Below are positions 25,301 to 33,913 of a stretch of 64,000 nucleotides of DNA, piece by piece. This stretch comes from Gyrodactylus bullatarudis (lineage: Eukaryota; Platyhelminthes; Monogenea; Gyrodactylidea; Gyrodactylidae), in assembly GCA_012064415.1 (NCBI GenBank), contig SSNU01000068.1:62001-126000 (forward strand), written 5' to 3'. The first letter of the stretch is position 1; each line of letters starts with the position of its first letter. The translations under genes were made by a program, and so were the position numbers. Under the pieces are notes generated by a model. It did not search any database, was not told the DNA's origin, and worked only from the letters and a program-made list of their open reading frames with translations.

Positions 25301-28300
25301 GAAGTTGGAAAGTTTGATCATGGGTCTTGTCTTTTTTGCCAACTTCCTCAGAATATAAGCAAAAAGATCGAGAGGGTAAAATTTGAAAATCTCAGATCTT
25401 GTCTGGATCCTCACTCCTAAAAAACCCCTCCTTGAAATATCTGGTCTACATTCCCTTTTGGCTCCGAAAGATTGCTGCCACTGCCACACTTTTCAAAAAC
25501 CTAGCCCCATTAACTTCTAGCAGTTACAATAAAATATCAGGATCTGGCAAATCAGGAAAAGTAAACGGAAGTTGATAATCAAATTGATACCCAACCTGTA
25601 ATTATCACTGAATCAAAAAGGTGTGCAATTAAGAAAGGAGGAGTCAAAAGAAAAAGATGCAGTGGGCAGTTACAACTGGATCCTTTTCTCAAGAAGAGAT
25701 AATGAACTCAGTCAAACCCTACCCCTCCTCTCTGAGAAATTCTTTCAGTAAAATCGTCAGTAATCCTATCAGAGCAATTTTTTCATTATTTATGTATAAA
25801 TATAAAGCGGGTGTAAGAGTCTGATGAGAACCGGTAAAATAAAAGCTTTATTACTCATCATTCACTCGTCTTCCAAATCCTCTGATTAGAAATTAATATT
25901 TCTACTGTTTCAGATAAAACTAACTTATTTCACTCATACCTTTATTCTCTCAGTTGAGATAATCGTAAAATTTCGTATAATGTAAGAGAGAGCCAAGCCA
26001 AGTTGGAAAAACTATTCACTTTTGTGAATTCCACAAGAGTACACTGATCTAAATAAACAACAGAATGCAGAACCGAGAAAAAAATGTTTACGCCAAAAAG
26101 TACTAGTCAAAAATAGAATTTATAGAATATGGGTTCAAAAGTATACATGATGCATCAAAAAATGAATTTATTTAAAAAAAACCAGGTGAAATTGTTTTAA
26201 GTCGGCTCTTTTCTAAAACCAATTTTGAAGAGGTTTAAATTCTTTATGAAAGAGGTTAATTCATGAGGCTCTCGGAGGTGGCAATAATCTTACTGTTATA
26301 ATGGAAATGTTGGTGAACATTGAGCAGTGTTGGATTCAGCTTTTTGGCAAAAGAAGAAAGTTGAGATCTAATGAAAAATTAGGTCTATTACTCTATTCTA
26401 ATTTTAGAACAATCATCAAGCCTGTGAAATGATTTTCAAGACAACTCTTTTCGAAAAGGTATTATCGCTAGAAATAATTTATGAGTTAAAAGCTTATTTC
26501 AACAATGTTTATTAATTCATTAAAATTTCTCTGAAAAGAAGTAATTCATAAACTTTGAATATAAGTTAACATTTCTAAACAAAAGTATAAGGTATGCTTT
26601 CGTTCTAAGGAGTATCCACAAGAAGAGAGTGAATAATAATTATTGTCAGAATTCTGAATCATCAACAAAACTGTAGGAAATGATACAAAGAAAATAACAT
26701 GACTTGTTCTATTTACAAGCAAGTCATAAATCTTGTTTTGTTTTCAAATATTTTCAACAGACCGTCAGATTTACTAAATAAATTCATGAGGAAAATGTTT
26801 CTAGAATCTAGCTAATCTCAAATTATTTTGATGGTGTCAATTGAAGAGTCTACTGACTCGAGAAATTCAAAAATAAATTACAGATTAGGTAATAAAAATA
26901 TTTTAATACGTTTTTACGCTTTAGGAAGAAAGGTGAAAAAAAATTTTTTAATCTACATTTTATCATGAGAAAGATGGGCATTCCTTACCATGTCTTTCCT
27001 CACGATGAAAAAAAACAACAAGTCACTATACTCTGGTGTGCTACAAGGGGCCATTTATCTTCAACCTTATTTTCTCGAATGTGACACCCTCTGCCTCGAA
27101 TGTCAAACAGTTCAAGTAGACATCACTATCCTGATCCCCGCTTCATAATGGTCGTGATTCAATCCTTAACGAGATTGCTCACATTGAAAATTCCCTATGG
27201 AAGATTGGTCTTAAAATCAACCGACATAAAACTAAAGTTATGGTTCTCAAAGGTAGATCACTCTAATCTAAACATTCATTCTCATGAAATCCTTAAAAAG
27301 ATCTGCATCAAAAGCTATACTCCACGAAATGGTCAATGCAACCTGCGGTCAGTTAGAGGAAACTCAATGACAAGAAAATTGCTGATATTTTTTCATATTT
27401 ATCAACTTTTGTACCTGATAATCACATTAAGCTTCTTAACTATTTTATTTGAAGAGCCTACTGACTCCAGAAATTCAAAAAAATCATGTACTATTTAAAA
27501 ATTACAGATTAGGTGAAATATTTTATTACTTTTTTTCGCTTCAGGAAGAGAGGTTAAAAAATTAAACAAATTCTACATTTTATTAGAAGAGAATGAGAAA
27601 GACAGGCAGATTTGTTTGTTTTATTATTTCCTATTTCACTGACTACTGCTTGTCCATAAATGAGAATAATGAGAAAAAAAGAGGGAATTCTGATAAAGAA
27701 ACAATTAGTGGAGAAATGAAAATAAAGGTGGTCATTCCCAAAAAATCACTCACTGAATTCGAGAGATACCAAACAAGGTTTGTAACAGGGAATCCACATT
27801 GAGTGGTACAGTCTAGTTCAATTGTTCGATTGTGTCTCAAATCATAGGGGCGAGTTTTAGTCCCAAGTCCAATATCATCCTTGTTATACGAAAGATATGA
27901 TTTTTCAGCAATTGTTTGCTCTACGGGTGGCATTTCAAAATTACTTGGACGAAGGAAATTTTGGGTGGCAGGAACTTTAAAATGAGAGTTGATTGAAAAA
28001 GAACAAGATTTGAAACTAAATTATAACAACTTACCATAAACTGATAGTTTAATAGATTCAGATGAATGACCTTGCATACATGTCCATGTTCCCCGGTCAG
28101 ACCAAGAAACTTTTGGTAAAGTTAGAAATGATTCATTTTCTGAGCATTGAATTTCGTATTTTGGAAAGAATGTTGAACATCCTTCAGCTACAGCTGTATC
28201 TCTCAATTGAATAATCCGAGAAAATTTTGCATTTGCCTTGGAATTTTCAAGAGATTTGCATATGACAGTAACATTACCGTTAAGAAATACTGGATTGGTT

Positions 28301-28457
28301 TTAGATGAGATATCAATTGAAACATTTGAAAGGGTTAAAGGGAGCACTAAAAATTATAAATATTTAACAATTACATATCATTAAAAAGATCTGAAACAGC
28401 ATCATATTAGATGTCTACAATCATTGCTAAAACAATGTAAATTTGAATGTGTGCCAT
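19361..28457 (-). CDS. Two-Ig-domain single-pass membrane protein
   Basis: Six exons (minus): 28457-28419, 28390-28375 (16-nt microexon), 28346-28035, 27974-27754, 19986-19722 and 19566-19361; 352 aa, all GT-AG and in phase. Exons 1-2 encode a hydrophobic signal peptide (MAHIQIYIVLAMI + IFLMIL). Exon 3 is an Ig-like domain (VTVICKS ... DRGTWTCMQG). Exons 4-5 make a second one (IELDCTTQC ... LVWYL, then LTITSSK ... NRVSCVST). Exon 6 has a transmembrane helix (MIAGGIIAMILLIFTCVIL) and a ~34-residue tail with PTPITTIP. Introns 1 and 2 are 28 nt each; intron 4 is 7767 bp and full of repeats. Likely a surface receptor or adhesion protein; the orthologue is not recognised. The 5' microexon structure and the join across the long intron rest on phase and splice sites only. 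Confidence 0.75.
20452..20623 (+). repeat. Repeat R1, left part, split by a TA-flanked transposon
   Basis: Starts 'agggtagggttaaaatttt'; its continuation ('aatcttatcgttaagaggaccttcatggt') resumes at 22124 after the inserted element. Other R1 copies give the empty site. Confidence 0.7.
20626..22119. mobile_element. Long-inverted-repeat transposon with TA target duplication
   Basis: 1494 bp, flanked by TA on both sides and ending CTCCCTCTTTAATAACTG / inverse. The inverted repeats run at least ~300 bp (to 'ctcacatatggggtgggg') and resume after an indel through the 'gttcgtattgtttt...gtcacaggacccc' block, so roughly 350 bp per arm. The Tc1/mariner superfamily is suggested by TA and the termini. 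No transposase; the only ORF inside is 21224-21439. It is inserted in an R1 repeat within intron 4 of the Ig gene. Confidence 0.78.
21224..21439 (+). CDS. Small ORF carried inside the TA-flanked element (unrecognised)
   Basis: 71-aa ORF from ATG 21224. The N-terminus is basic (MARVKYFLRSKIVKS), then mostly helix-forming, with 'NYEELQKNLREKAEDLNLKF' suggesting two helices; it ends FLEQNPQFK. It is the only ORF in the 0.75-kb core between the arms and is not a transposase I recognise. It could be a degenerate DNA-binding fragment, a captured exon or chance. Base composition is like its surroundings. Confidence 0.3.
   Translation: MARVKYFLRSKIVKSDTQRFYDEIKIYLLNIDKPINYEELQKNLREKAEDLNLKFTREIIRQFLEQNPQFK
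22124..22175 (+). repeat. Repeat R1, right part after the insertion
   Basis: Continues R1 from 20623 ('gaccttcatggtaaattcc ... tatcatgtc'). From here to 23140 is AT-rich DNA with short microsatellites and no gene. Confidence 0.6.
23143..23310 (+). repeat. Repeat R1, truncated copy
   Basis: Starts 'tagagtggggtgtaattt' and covers 'cctcatattggtaccaactt' to 'aatcactaaaatcc'. From 23310 to about 26838 nothing beyond AT-rich intron DNA and a (GAT)n run was seen. Confidence 0.65.
24635..24657 (+). repeat. (GAT)n microsatellite
   Basis: About seven tandem GAT units in intron DNA; they create spurious poly-Met and poly-His ORFs on the two strands. Confidence 0.8.
26838..27608. repeat. Pair of ~140-bp direct repeats around a reverse-transcriptase relic
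   Basis: 26838-26985 and 27446-27608 share 'gaagagtctactgactc', 'attacagattaggt' and 'tctacattttat' in the same order. They bracket about 460 bp that contain a LINE reverse-transcriptase remnant. The duplication could predate the insertion or reflect unequal exchange. Confidence 0.6.
27030..27270 (+). pseudogene. Non-LTR retrotransposon reverse-transcriptase remnant
   Basis: Conceptual translation gives SGVLQGAIYLQP near 27034 (the RT 'GVLQG' block), and in another frame near 27165-27250 EIAHIENSLWKIGLKINRHK followed by TKVMVL, the typical LINE motif around 'GL-IN--KTK'. Several frameshifts or deletions lie between, and the catalytic YADD is gone. Dead copy in the Ig gene intron. Confidence 0.6.
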
Positions 28458-28555
28458 ATGTTATTTTAAAACTTGTCTCAACTAATTATGTTCATGTTTG
28501 TTTATTCAGCAAAAAATATTGAAATTTTTGATAATTTTAGAGAAAATTCCTCAAC
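28458..28555. promoter_or_regulatory. Shared divergent promoter, Ig protein / LSM2
   Basis: 98 bp between opposed start codons. 'ttttag' at 28536-28541 followed by a 14-nt leader and the ATG could be a leader splice acceptor for LSM2. Confidence 0.5.
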
Positions 28556-28936
28556 ATGGTAGGTTAACTATGATTATCTTTAGCTTTTCTTTTCATTCTT
28601 CAAGACTCTGGTCGGTAAAGATATAGTTATTGAATTAAAAAATGATATAAGGTATTCTAAATTCTTTATTGCTCTAGTATTTGTGGTACTTTACAAACGG
28701 TTGATCAATATCATAACTTCAAGCTAACAGATATTGTCGTCACAGATCCAGAGAAACATCCTTACTTGGTATAATCTTTTTCTAATAATATTTTACAGGC
28801 GTCCGTTAAAGATATTTTCATCAGAGGATCAATAGTTCGATATGTTCAACTCCCGGCAGACGAAGTCGACACTGTCGAACTTCAGAATGCTACCCGCAAA
28901 GAAGCTAGCTTAGGAAAAGCTCAGACAACAGCATAA
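28556..28936 (+). CDS. LSM2: U6 snRNA-associated Sm-like protein LSm2
   Basis: Subunit of the LSm2-8 ring that binds the U6 snRNA 3' end in the nucleus and of the LSm1-7 ring that promotes decapping in the cytoplasm. Four exons: 28556-28558 (only the ATG), 28584-28651, 28678-28768 and 28799-28936; 99 aa (about 95 in other animals). The Sm1 motif begins FFSFFKTLVGKDIVIELKND; Sm2 is FIRGSIVRYVQLP, followed by the LSm2-typical ADEVDT. The introns are 25, 26 and 30 nt; the first two are not multiples of three, so splicing is needed to keep the frame. AATAAA at 28952 is probably its poly(A) signal. Its stop lies 28 bp from the stop of the convergent MRM1. Confidence 0.93.
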
Positions 28937-28964
28937 AATATTCTTCTTATTAATAAACAGCTGT

Positions 28965-29726
28965 CTATTTACTACAAAATATTTGCATCAAGATTCCGGC
29001 ACTAACTGAGGCGTTAAGTGAATACTGACCTTGATGTTGGCTAACTGAACCTGGTATGGTTACTGTGTAGTCACAATTTGAAAGAGTTTCTTCAGAAAGA
29101 CCTAACTCTTCATTTCCGATTGCTAGGTTGATGGATTTATTCAAATTATTTTTTCGTAAAATTTTAGACAATGTATTAGGATGATAATTATTAGAATCTG
29201 CAAGTCGACAACTTGTTCCGATTAATAAATGATTTTGAGAATGGACATCCATAACACTGTCAACTCCATAAATCTCTAGATAATCGAGAGCACCGCAGCT
29301 AACCTTGGAAACTAGCGGAGAGCAGGCTGAATAATAGAATGGGCAGCATATCACTTGATCGAACCCAAAAAAGAGAGCTGATCTCAAGATACTCCCAATG
29401 TTCAGAGTGTCAGTAACTCGCTCAAGGAAAAGAATATTACCATTTCTAATATTCCTTATGCTTTGAATCGGAAATAGACTTGTCTCGAGAACAACATTTT
29501 GATGAGAACGATAATTTGAGAGTAAATTTAAATCTTTTGATTGAACCATGTGAATCTTGATATTTGTACTAGATGCCAGTCGAAGAATTTCTTCTAGTGA
29601 CTCAGTCTTGTATGTATTCTTGACAACTTCTGATGGTGATTTGTAGTAAAGGTTTAAAGATTTTCTCCTGGCAGATCTCAACACACTCAAAACACTATTG
29701 ATACCATAAATGAGTTCAGTTTTCAT
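28965..29726 (-). CDS. MRM1: SpoU-family rRNA 2'-O-ribose methyltransferase, MRM1-like
   Basis: Methylates a ribose of mitochondrial 16S rRNA using S-adenosylmethionine; acts in the mitochondrial matrix. Intronless, 253 aa, shorter than the human protein. The three SPOUT motifs are present: N-x-G-S-ILRSA (motif 1, about residue 109), AIGNEELGLSE (motif 2) and QYSLNASVSAGIL (motif 3), which together form the knotted SAM site. Motif 2 has an extra Glu where Gly is usual (GNEELGL versus GNEGxGL). A long presequence is not obvious. The stop overlaps the 3' region of LSM2; its start is 72 bp from CIAO1, facing away. Confidence 0.88.
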   Translation of the reverse strand: MKTELIYGINSVLSVLRSARRKSLNLYYKSPSEVVKNTYKTESLEEILRLASSTNIKIHMVQSKDLNLLSNYRSHQNVVLETSLFPIQSIRNIRNGNILFLERVTDTLNIGSILRSALFFGFDQVICCPFYYSACSPLVSKVSCGALDYLEIYGVDSVMDVHSQNHLLIGTSCRLADSNNYHPNTLSKILRKNNLNKSINLAIGNEELGLSEETLSNCDYTVTIPGSVSQHQGQYSLNASVSAGILMQIFCSK

Positions 29727-29798
29727 GGCTAAAAATTTTATCTCGCTTTGAAATTAATAAAACGTTAAATATTTAGATTTTTTTAATAAGGTAGTACA
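29727..29798. promoter_or_regulatory. Shared divergent promoter, MRM1 / CIAO1
   Basis: 72 bp between opposed ATGs, AT-rich with no clear box. Confidence 0.55.
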
Positions 29799-31015
29799 AT
29801 GTTAAAACAAGTAGTTTTAATGAATCCTATATACGAAAAAAAAGTATCAGAAAAAAGACTCTGGACTTTAGAAGTCTTTAAAGAGTTTACCCTTACTGCA
29901 GGAGAAGATCTCAACTTTCACGGACTAGAATCTTCAGGAAAAGAGATTAAATTTGAATTAGAAGACCAGCCTCATTCCAAAGCTATTAGGTGTCTGAGTC
30001 TGTCACCTTCAGGAAGATATCTTGCTTCAGTTTCATTTGATAGTCAGATTAAAGTATGGAAGGTAGATGGAACGAAAATAGTTTTAATAAGCCTTCTTGA
30101 AGGCCATCTGAATGAGGTTAAGTGTGCTTCTTGGTCCGCTGATGAACGCTACTTGGCCACTTGTAGCCGTGATAAGAGTATTTGGATTTGGGAATTCGAC
30201 GAAGAGGAAGATTTTCGATGTGAGAGCGTCTTGCAAGACCATGATCAGGATATCAAATTCTTAAATTGGCATAATCAGGAAAATGTGAGTTTAATGTTCT
30301 ACAAGTTTTTTTAAAATCTTATTAATCTGTGATCTAGTTTCTGATCTCAGCAAGTTTCGACAACACAGTCTGCATCTACGAAGCTGACTTTGAGGACTTT
30401 GCTCTTCGCAAGAAATTGGATCATTATTCTACAGTTTGGTGTGCGAAATTCAAGCCGGAATCTTTCATCATCGCCACCTGTACTGAAGATGCAACTCTTA
30501 GGATATGGTCTCCATATGAGAATAGAAATTCTCAAAACTTTTTTAATTCCTATAGATGCATTTCAATTCTTAAAATGGAAAATACTCTACCCCTCTATAC
30601 ACTAGATTGGTAAGTTATAATTCATGCTAAATTAACTGTGTTAATGCTTGAGACAATTTATTTATTTATACAAATGAAACTGCTTTAGTGAAAAAATTAG
30701 ATATTTTAAATTTGAATATACACTTAAAGTAGAAAAAAGTTTTTCGAGTAAGAATAAATCAATATTAATCTAGCATCTTAATATTTAAGGCATTTTCGTG
30801 GAGACTTTCTTGCAATTGCTGGTCAAAGTAACAAGATCATTGTATACAAGACTAGGGAAAATAATTTAAACTTCTCACTTGAACTACTCAGAACATTTAA
30901 TTTGGCACATTCTCAAGATATCAACTGCATCAAATGGAATCGTAGTGAAAGCAGTAACAAATTATTCAGTTGTGGAGATGACGGCTACTTGAAATGTTGG
31001 GAAGTGGAGTTTTAA
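29799..31015 (+). CDS. CIAO1: Cytosolic iron-sulfur assembly component CIAO1
   Basis: WD40 scaffold of the cytosolic Fe-S targeting complex (with CIA2B and MMS19) that delivers clusters to DNA polymerases and helicases. Exons 29799-30284, 30338-30609 and 30790-31015; 327 aa. WD repeats are visible: SPSGRYLASVSFDSQIKVW, then LEGHLNEVKCASW with LATCSRDKSIWIWEFDEEED, FLISASFDNTVCIY, IATCTEDATLRIW, and a last AHSQDINCIKW ... LFSCGDDGYLKCWEVEF, which matches the CIAO1 end. The first blade is unusual: instead of a normal WD repeat it reads LWTLEVFKEFTLTAGEDLNF, with little WD character. Introns are 53 and 180 nt. Family call strong. Confidence 0.92.
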
Positions 31016-31136
31016 TGAAAAACTGAGATTATATTTTTTAATTATTGATAAATGTATATCCAGATGTCGAATACTGAGTTACATGGAAACAATATCGTTA
31101 CAAGAAAATAGAGAATTTACGAAAAGACTGAATGCC

Positions 31137-31622
31137 TCATTTCTCGTCTGAATTGCTTTTTGATGTGGCATAAACTAAAATATAAACTAAGAAAGTCCAT
31201 CTCACTTATAATAGCTACTAAAAGGACCAAACCAACAATTCCCAGAACTATCCACATTTTCATGTTTTGCCAAAAATATTTCCTTCTTACTCTACGGCTT
31301 ACAGCTTCAAACTGCCTTGATTGGGCACTCAATTCATCTTGAAAATTAAGAAACATAGAATATACTAGTTCTCTCTCCGATATCGGCAAGTTTTTGGTCT
31401 CTTTCAATAACCTTCTCAACATTATTTTTCATAATGCCAATGACCTTGAGTAAATATATAGCTATGAATTACTTCGTCCACTTGATTTTTGCTCTGCTGA
31501 AACGGGTCATCATTTGAAGGTGCACTAGAATGAATAAAAATTATTTAACTTACCCTTGAGAGTTGTATGGATTGTTATTAAAGGACCTAGAGCCATCAAT
31601 AGTTAGATATTTATGCTTACAT
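31137..31622 (-). CDS. Synaptobrevin / VAMP (R-SNARE)
   Basis: Vesicle R-SNARE for exocytic fusion, anchored by its C-terminal helix. Reconstructed exons (minus): 31622-31621, 31586-31554, 31524-31473, 31444-31366, 31337-31206 and 31174-31137; 111 aa, the usual size. The SNARE core reads QVDEVIGIMKNNVEKVIERD then QKLADIGERT-N-ELSAQSRQFE and continues AVSRRVRRKYFWQNMKMW, close to synaptobrevin; the zero-layer Arg is in GERT. The transmembrane part is IVLGIVGLVLLVAII, followed by a short luminal YATSKSNSDEK. Introns are 34, 29, 28, 28 and 31 nt. The start codon is itself split: AT ends exon 1 and G opens exon 2. Reading the exons without splicing gives a misleading 101-aa ORF. Exons 3-5 are secure; the first and last joins are inferred from phase and splice sites. 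Confidence 0.85.
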
Positions 31623-31724
31623 TCTGGAACTGCCAACTAAACTATGATACCAACAAAACAAATTTTTATAAATCTGAGGCTTTATTTTTCAATCAAGTTT
31701 CGTTTCAATTCATAAATGGTTTAA
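31623..31724. promoter_or_regulatory. Shared divergent promoter, VAMP / lipin
   Basis: 102 bp between the two inferred start codons, which face away from each other. Confidence 0.45.
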
Positions 31725-33734
31725 ATGCTATCTGTGTAAGTTGATAATTTTACCCGTTTTAGGACATCATATATTTCAAATATCTATTCTGGATTCAAAG
31801 AAATCAATTCCTCTACTCTTTCCGGAGCTATTGATGTGATAATTGTTGAACAAGAAGATGGAACTTACAAGTGTGGCCCATTTCATGTTATATTTGGTAA
31901 ACTTGGAGCTCTTACTCCTACTGATAAAAATGTCGAAATATATGTAAACGGTCATCATGTCGATTCGATTCATATGCGTTTAGGTAGCAATGGAGATGCT
32001 TACTTTGTCGATACTGCTGATTCTCCAAATGTTGAAAGTGATTCAGAATTTCCTGCTATCAGTAGATCTAGATCAGTGGAAGACATTGCCATAAGTAGTT
32101 CTCGTAAAGGAAAGAAAAGAGCAAAATCCGATGAAAAAACTAGTTCACTCTTTATCAAAGGAGAAGATCTTAATGTTGCTTCCACTGAGGACTTGTCCAT
32201 ACCAGAGAATTCAAATTCTGATTCTGAGTATCCAGATAATAATGCAACAAATATAACATGGGAATGGGGAAGCTTTCCCGAGAAAATTGAGAGAGAGCAA
32301 TCTTCTAGTGACAGGGAAACATCATTTTCGGAACTCCCTGCATCTCCAATGAGTGCCTGTGGGGGCCTCTATCTGGATGATATCGATAAAATTGATTTTG
32401 AAGACAAGAAAAAGTACATTTACCCAAAAAAGATTGACAGATATCTTCCAGATGCTGGGTACAAATCCGATGGTGAAAATTCGAATCCTTCCCTAGAATA
32501 TTGTTCAACCCAGTTTTCCCTCTGCGGCAATCTTAATTCTTCTCTGACAATGGAAAAATTTTATGCCTCTCTTGTTACCTATGAAGAGTTTATCAAGGAT
32601 CCCTCCAACATTTTAAATAATCCCAATTTGGTGGTCTTATTTAATTCAAAGTTTTACAATTGGCAAACTGCTGCTCCAATCATCATGTCATCTTTAGTAT
32701 TTCGAACTGAATTACCTCATAGGGTGGTGAAAAACCTTGAGGAAACCTTCATGCCTAAACCATATTCACGCAAGAAATGGTTCATGTGGGGTGGCTATGG
32801 GGAAAAGGAAAAAATGGAAAATTGGTCAGAGCCTAGCTCATTGAATAATCAAAGTATCCCAGTTGTCTGTGAGTCCAAAGAAACTAATTCAAATGAGGAG
32901 GAAACCCAACCACAATTAGATTGTATCAAAGTCAAGAAACGTAACCGTTTGACAGACTCAGAAATTGACAGTTTGGACTTGAAATATGGTCACAATGAGA
33001 TTGAGTTTAGACTTGTCTCACAATACCAGGGCACATATAGTTGCATGGCTTCAATTTTCCTATGGGATAGTAAAGATAAAATTATTGTCTCTGACGTTGA
33101 CGGTACCATTACAAAGTCTGACATTTTGGGTCATGTTTTACCCTTAATCGGACGAGATTGGACTCATGAAAATGTTGCAAAATTGTTCAGTCGCCTACAA
33201 GATCATGGCTATCAATTTATCTATTTATCGGCTAGGGCTCTTGGACAATCGAGTATAACCAGAGGTTTCCTCCGCGACATTATACAAGAAGACAAGTACA
33301 AGTTGCCTGTTGGACCAGTCCTCCTTTCTCCCACTTCAATTCTTCACGCATTTCACCAGGAAGTTATTGTGAGAACGCCTGAAAAATTCAAAATCAGCTG
33401 CCTCTCTGATGTGAAGAATCTCTTCCCGCCCACTTGCATGCCACTCTACGCTGGCTTTGGCAACAAGGTGAATGATGCCCTTGCCTACAAAGAGGTTGGC
33501 ATTGACATCAAGAGAATATTCATCATCAATCCAAAGAGCATTATTACCAATGAATTTGTCAACGATTGGTCGAGCAGCTACAAAGATCTCTACGACTACG
33601 CTGACTGTTTCTTTCCTTACTATAAGCGCCATTCTAAGGATAATGAACTTGAGCAGACCGACTTTTCTGACTTTAACTATTGGAACCTGAATAGGACCTC
33701 TGACCAGAACAAGCCTCCTCCAACATCTCCTTAA
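31725..33734 (+). CDS. Lipin, phosphatidate phosphatase
   Basis: Magnesium-dependent enzyme that turns phosphatidate into diacylglycerol at the ER; lipins can also act in the nucleus. Exon 1 is 31725-31735 (ATG plus 8 nt), exon 2 is 31763-33734, with a 27-nt intron; 660 aa, shorter than human lipin 1. The N-LIP domain: SYISNIYSGFKEINSSTLSG through FHVIFGKLGAL and VEIYVNGHHVD. A basic stretch SSRKGKKRAK (NLS position) follows. In the C-LIP/HAD domain the catalytic motif DVDGT is at residues 448-452, followed by ITKSDILGHVLP (the LxxIL-like site), LSARALGQSSITRGFL and PVGPVLLSP. The middle is acidic and serine-rich. Usual lipin exon 1 encodes about MNYVG; the 11-nt exon gives MLSVTSYI, which fits but is the least certain part. 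Confidence 0.93.
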
Positions 33735-33913
33735 TCATCTACTTTGTGATCATTCAAATCTCCCCGCATTACACTTACAAAAATCTAGATTTAAATTTAT
33801 TTTGATTACTTTCATACAATAATAAGTACATATATCACATATATATTGAATCATCTCATATATATATATATTCAACTCATACCATATATGTATGTAGAAT
33901 TAAATGCTGAAAT

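Noticed and set aside
25821..25845. CTGATGAG as a second hammerhead core
   Set aside because: No GAAA follows after a plausible stem II and no stem I/III pairing was seen.
27593..27933. ORFs on both strands near 27.6-27.9 kb
   Set aside because: The plus-strand frame is the shadow of Ig exon 4; the minus-strand frame past 27754 is read-through into the intron.
31117..31422. 101-aa single-exon ORF as the VAMP product
   Set aside because: Splicing three 28-31-nt introns gives a much better synaptobrevin; the unspliced N-terminus is out of the SNARE frame.
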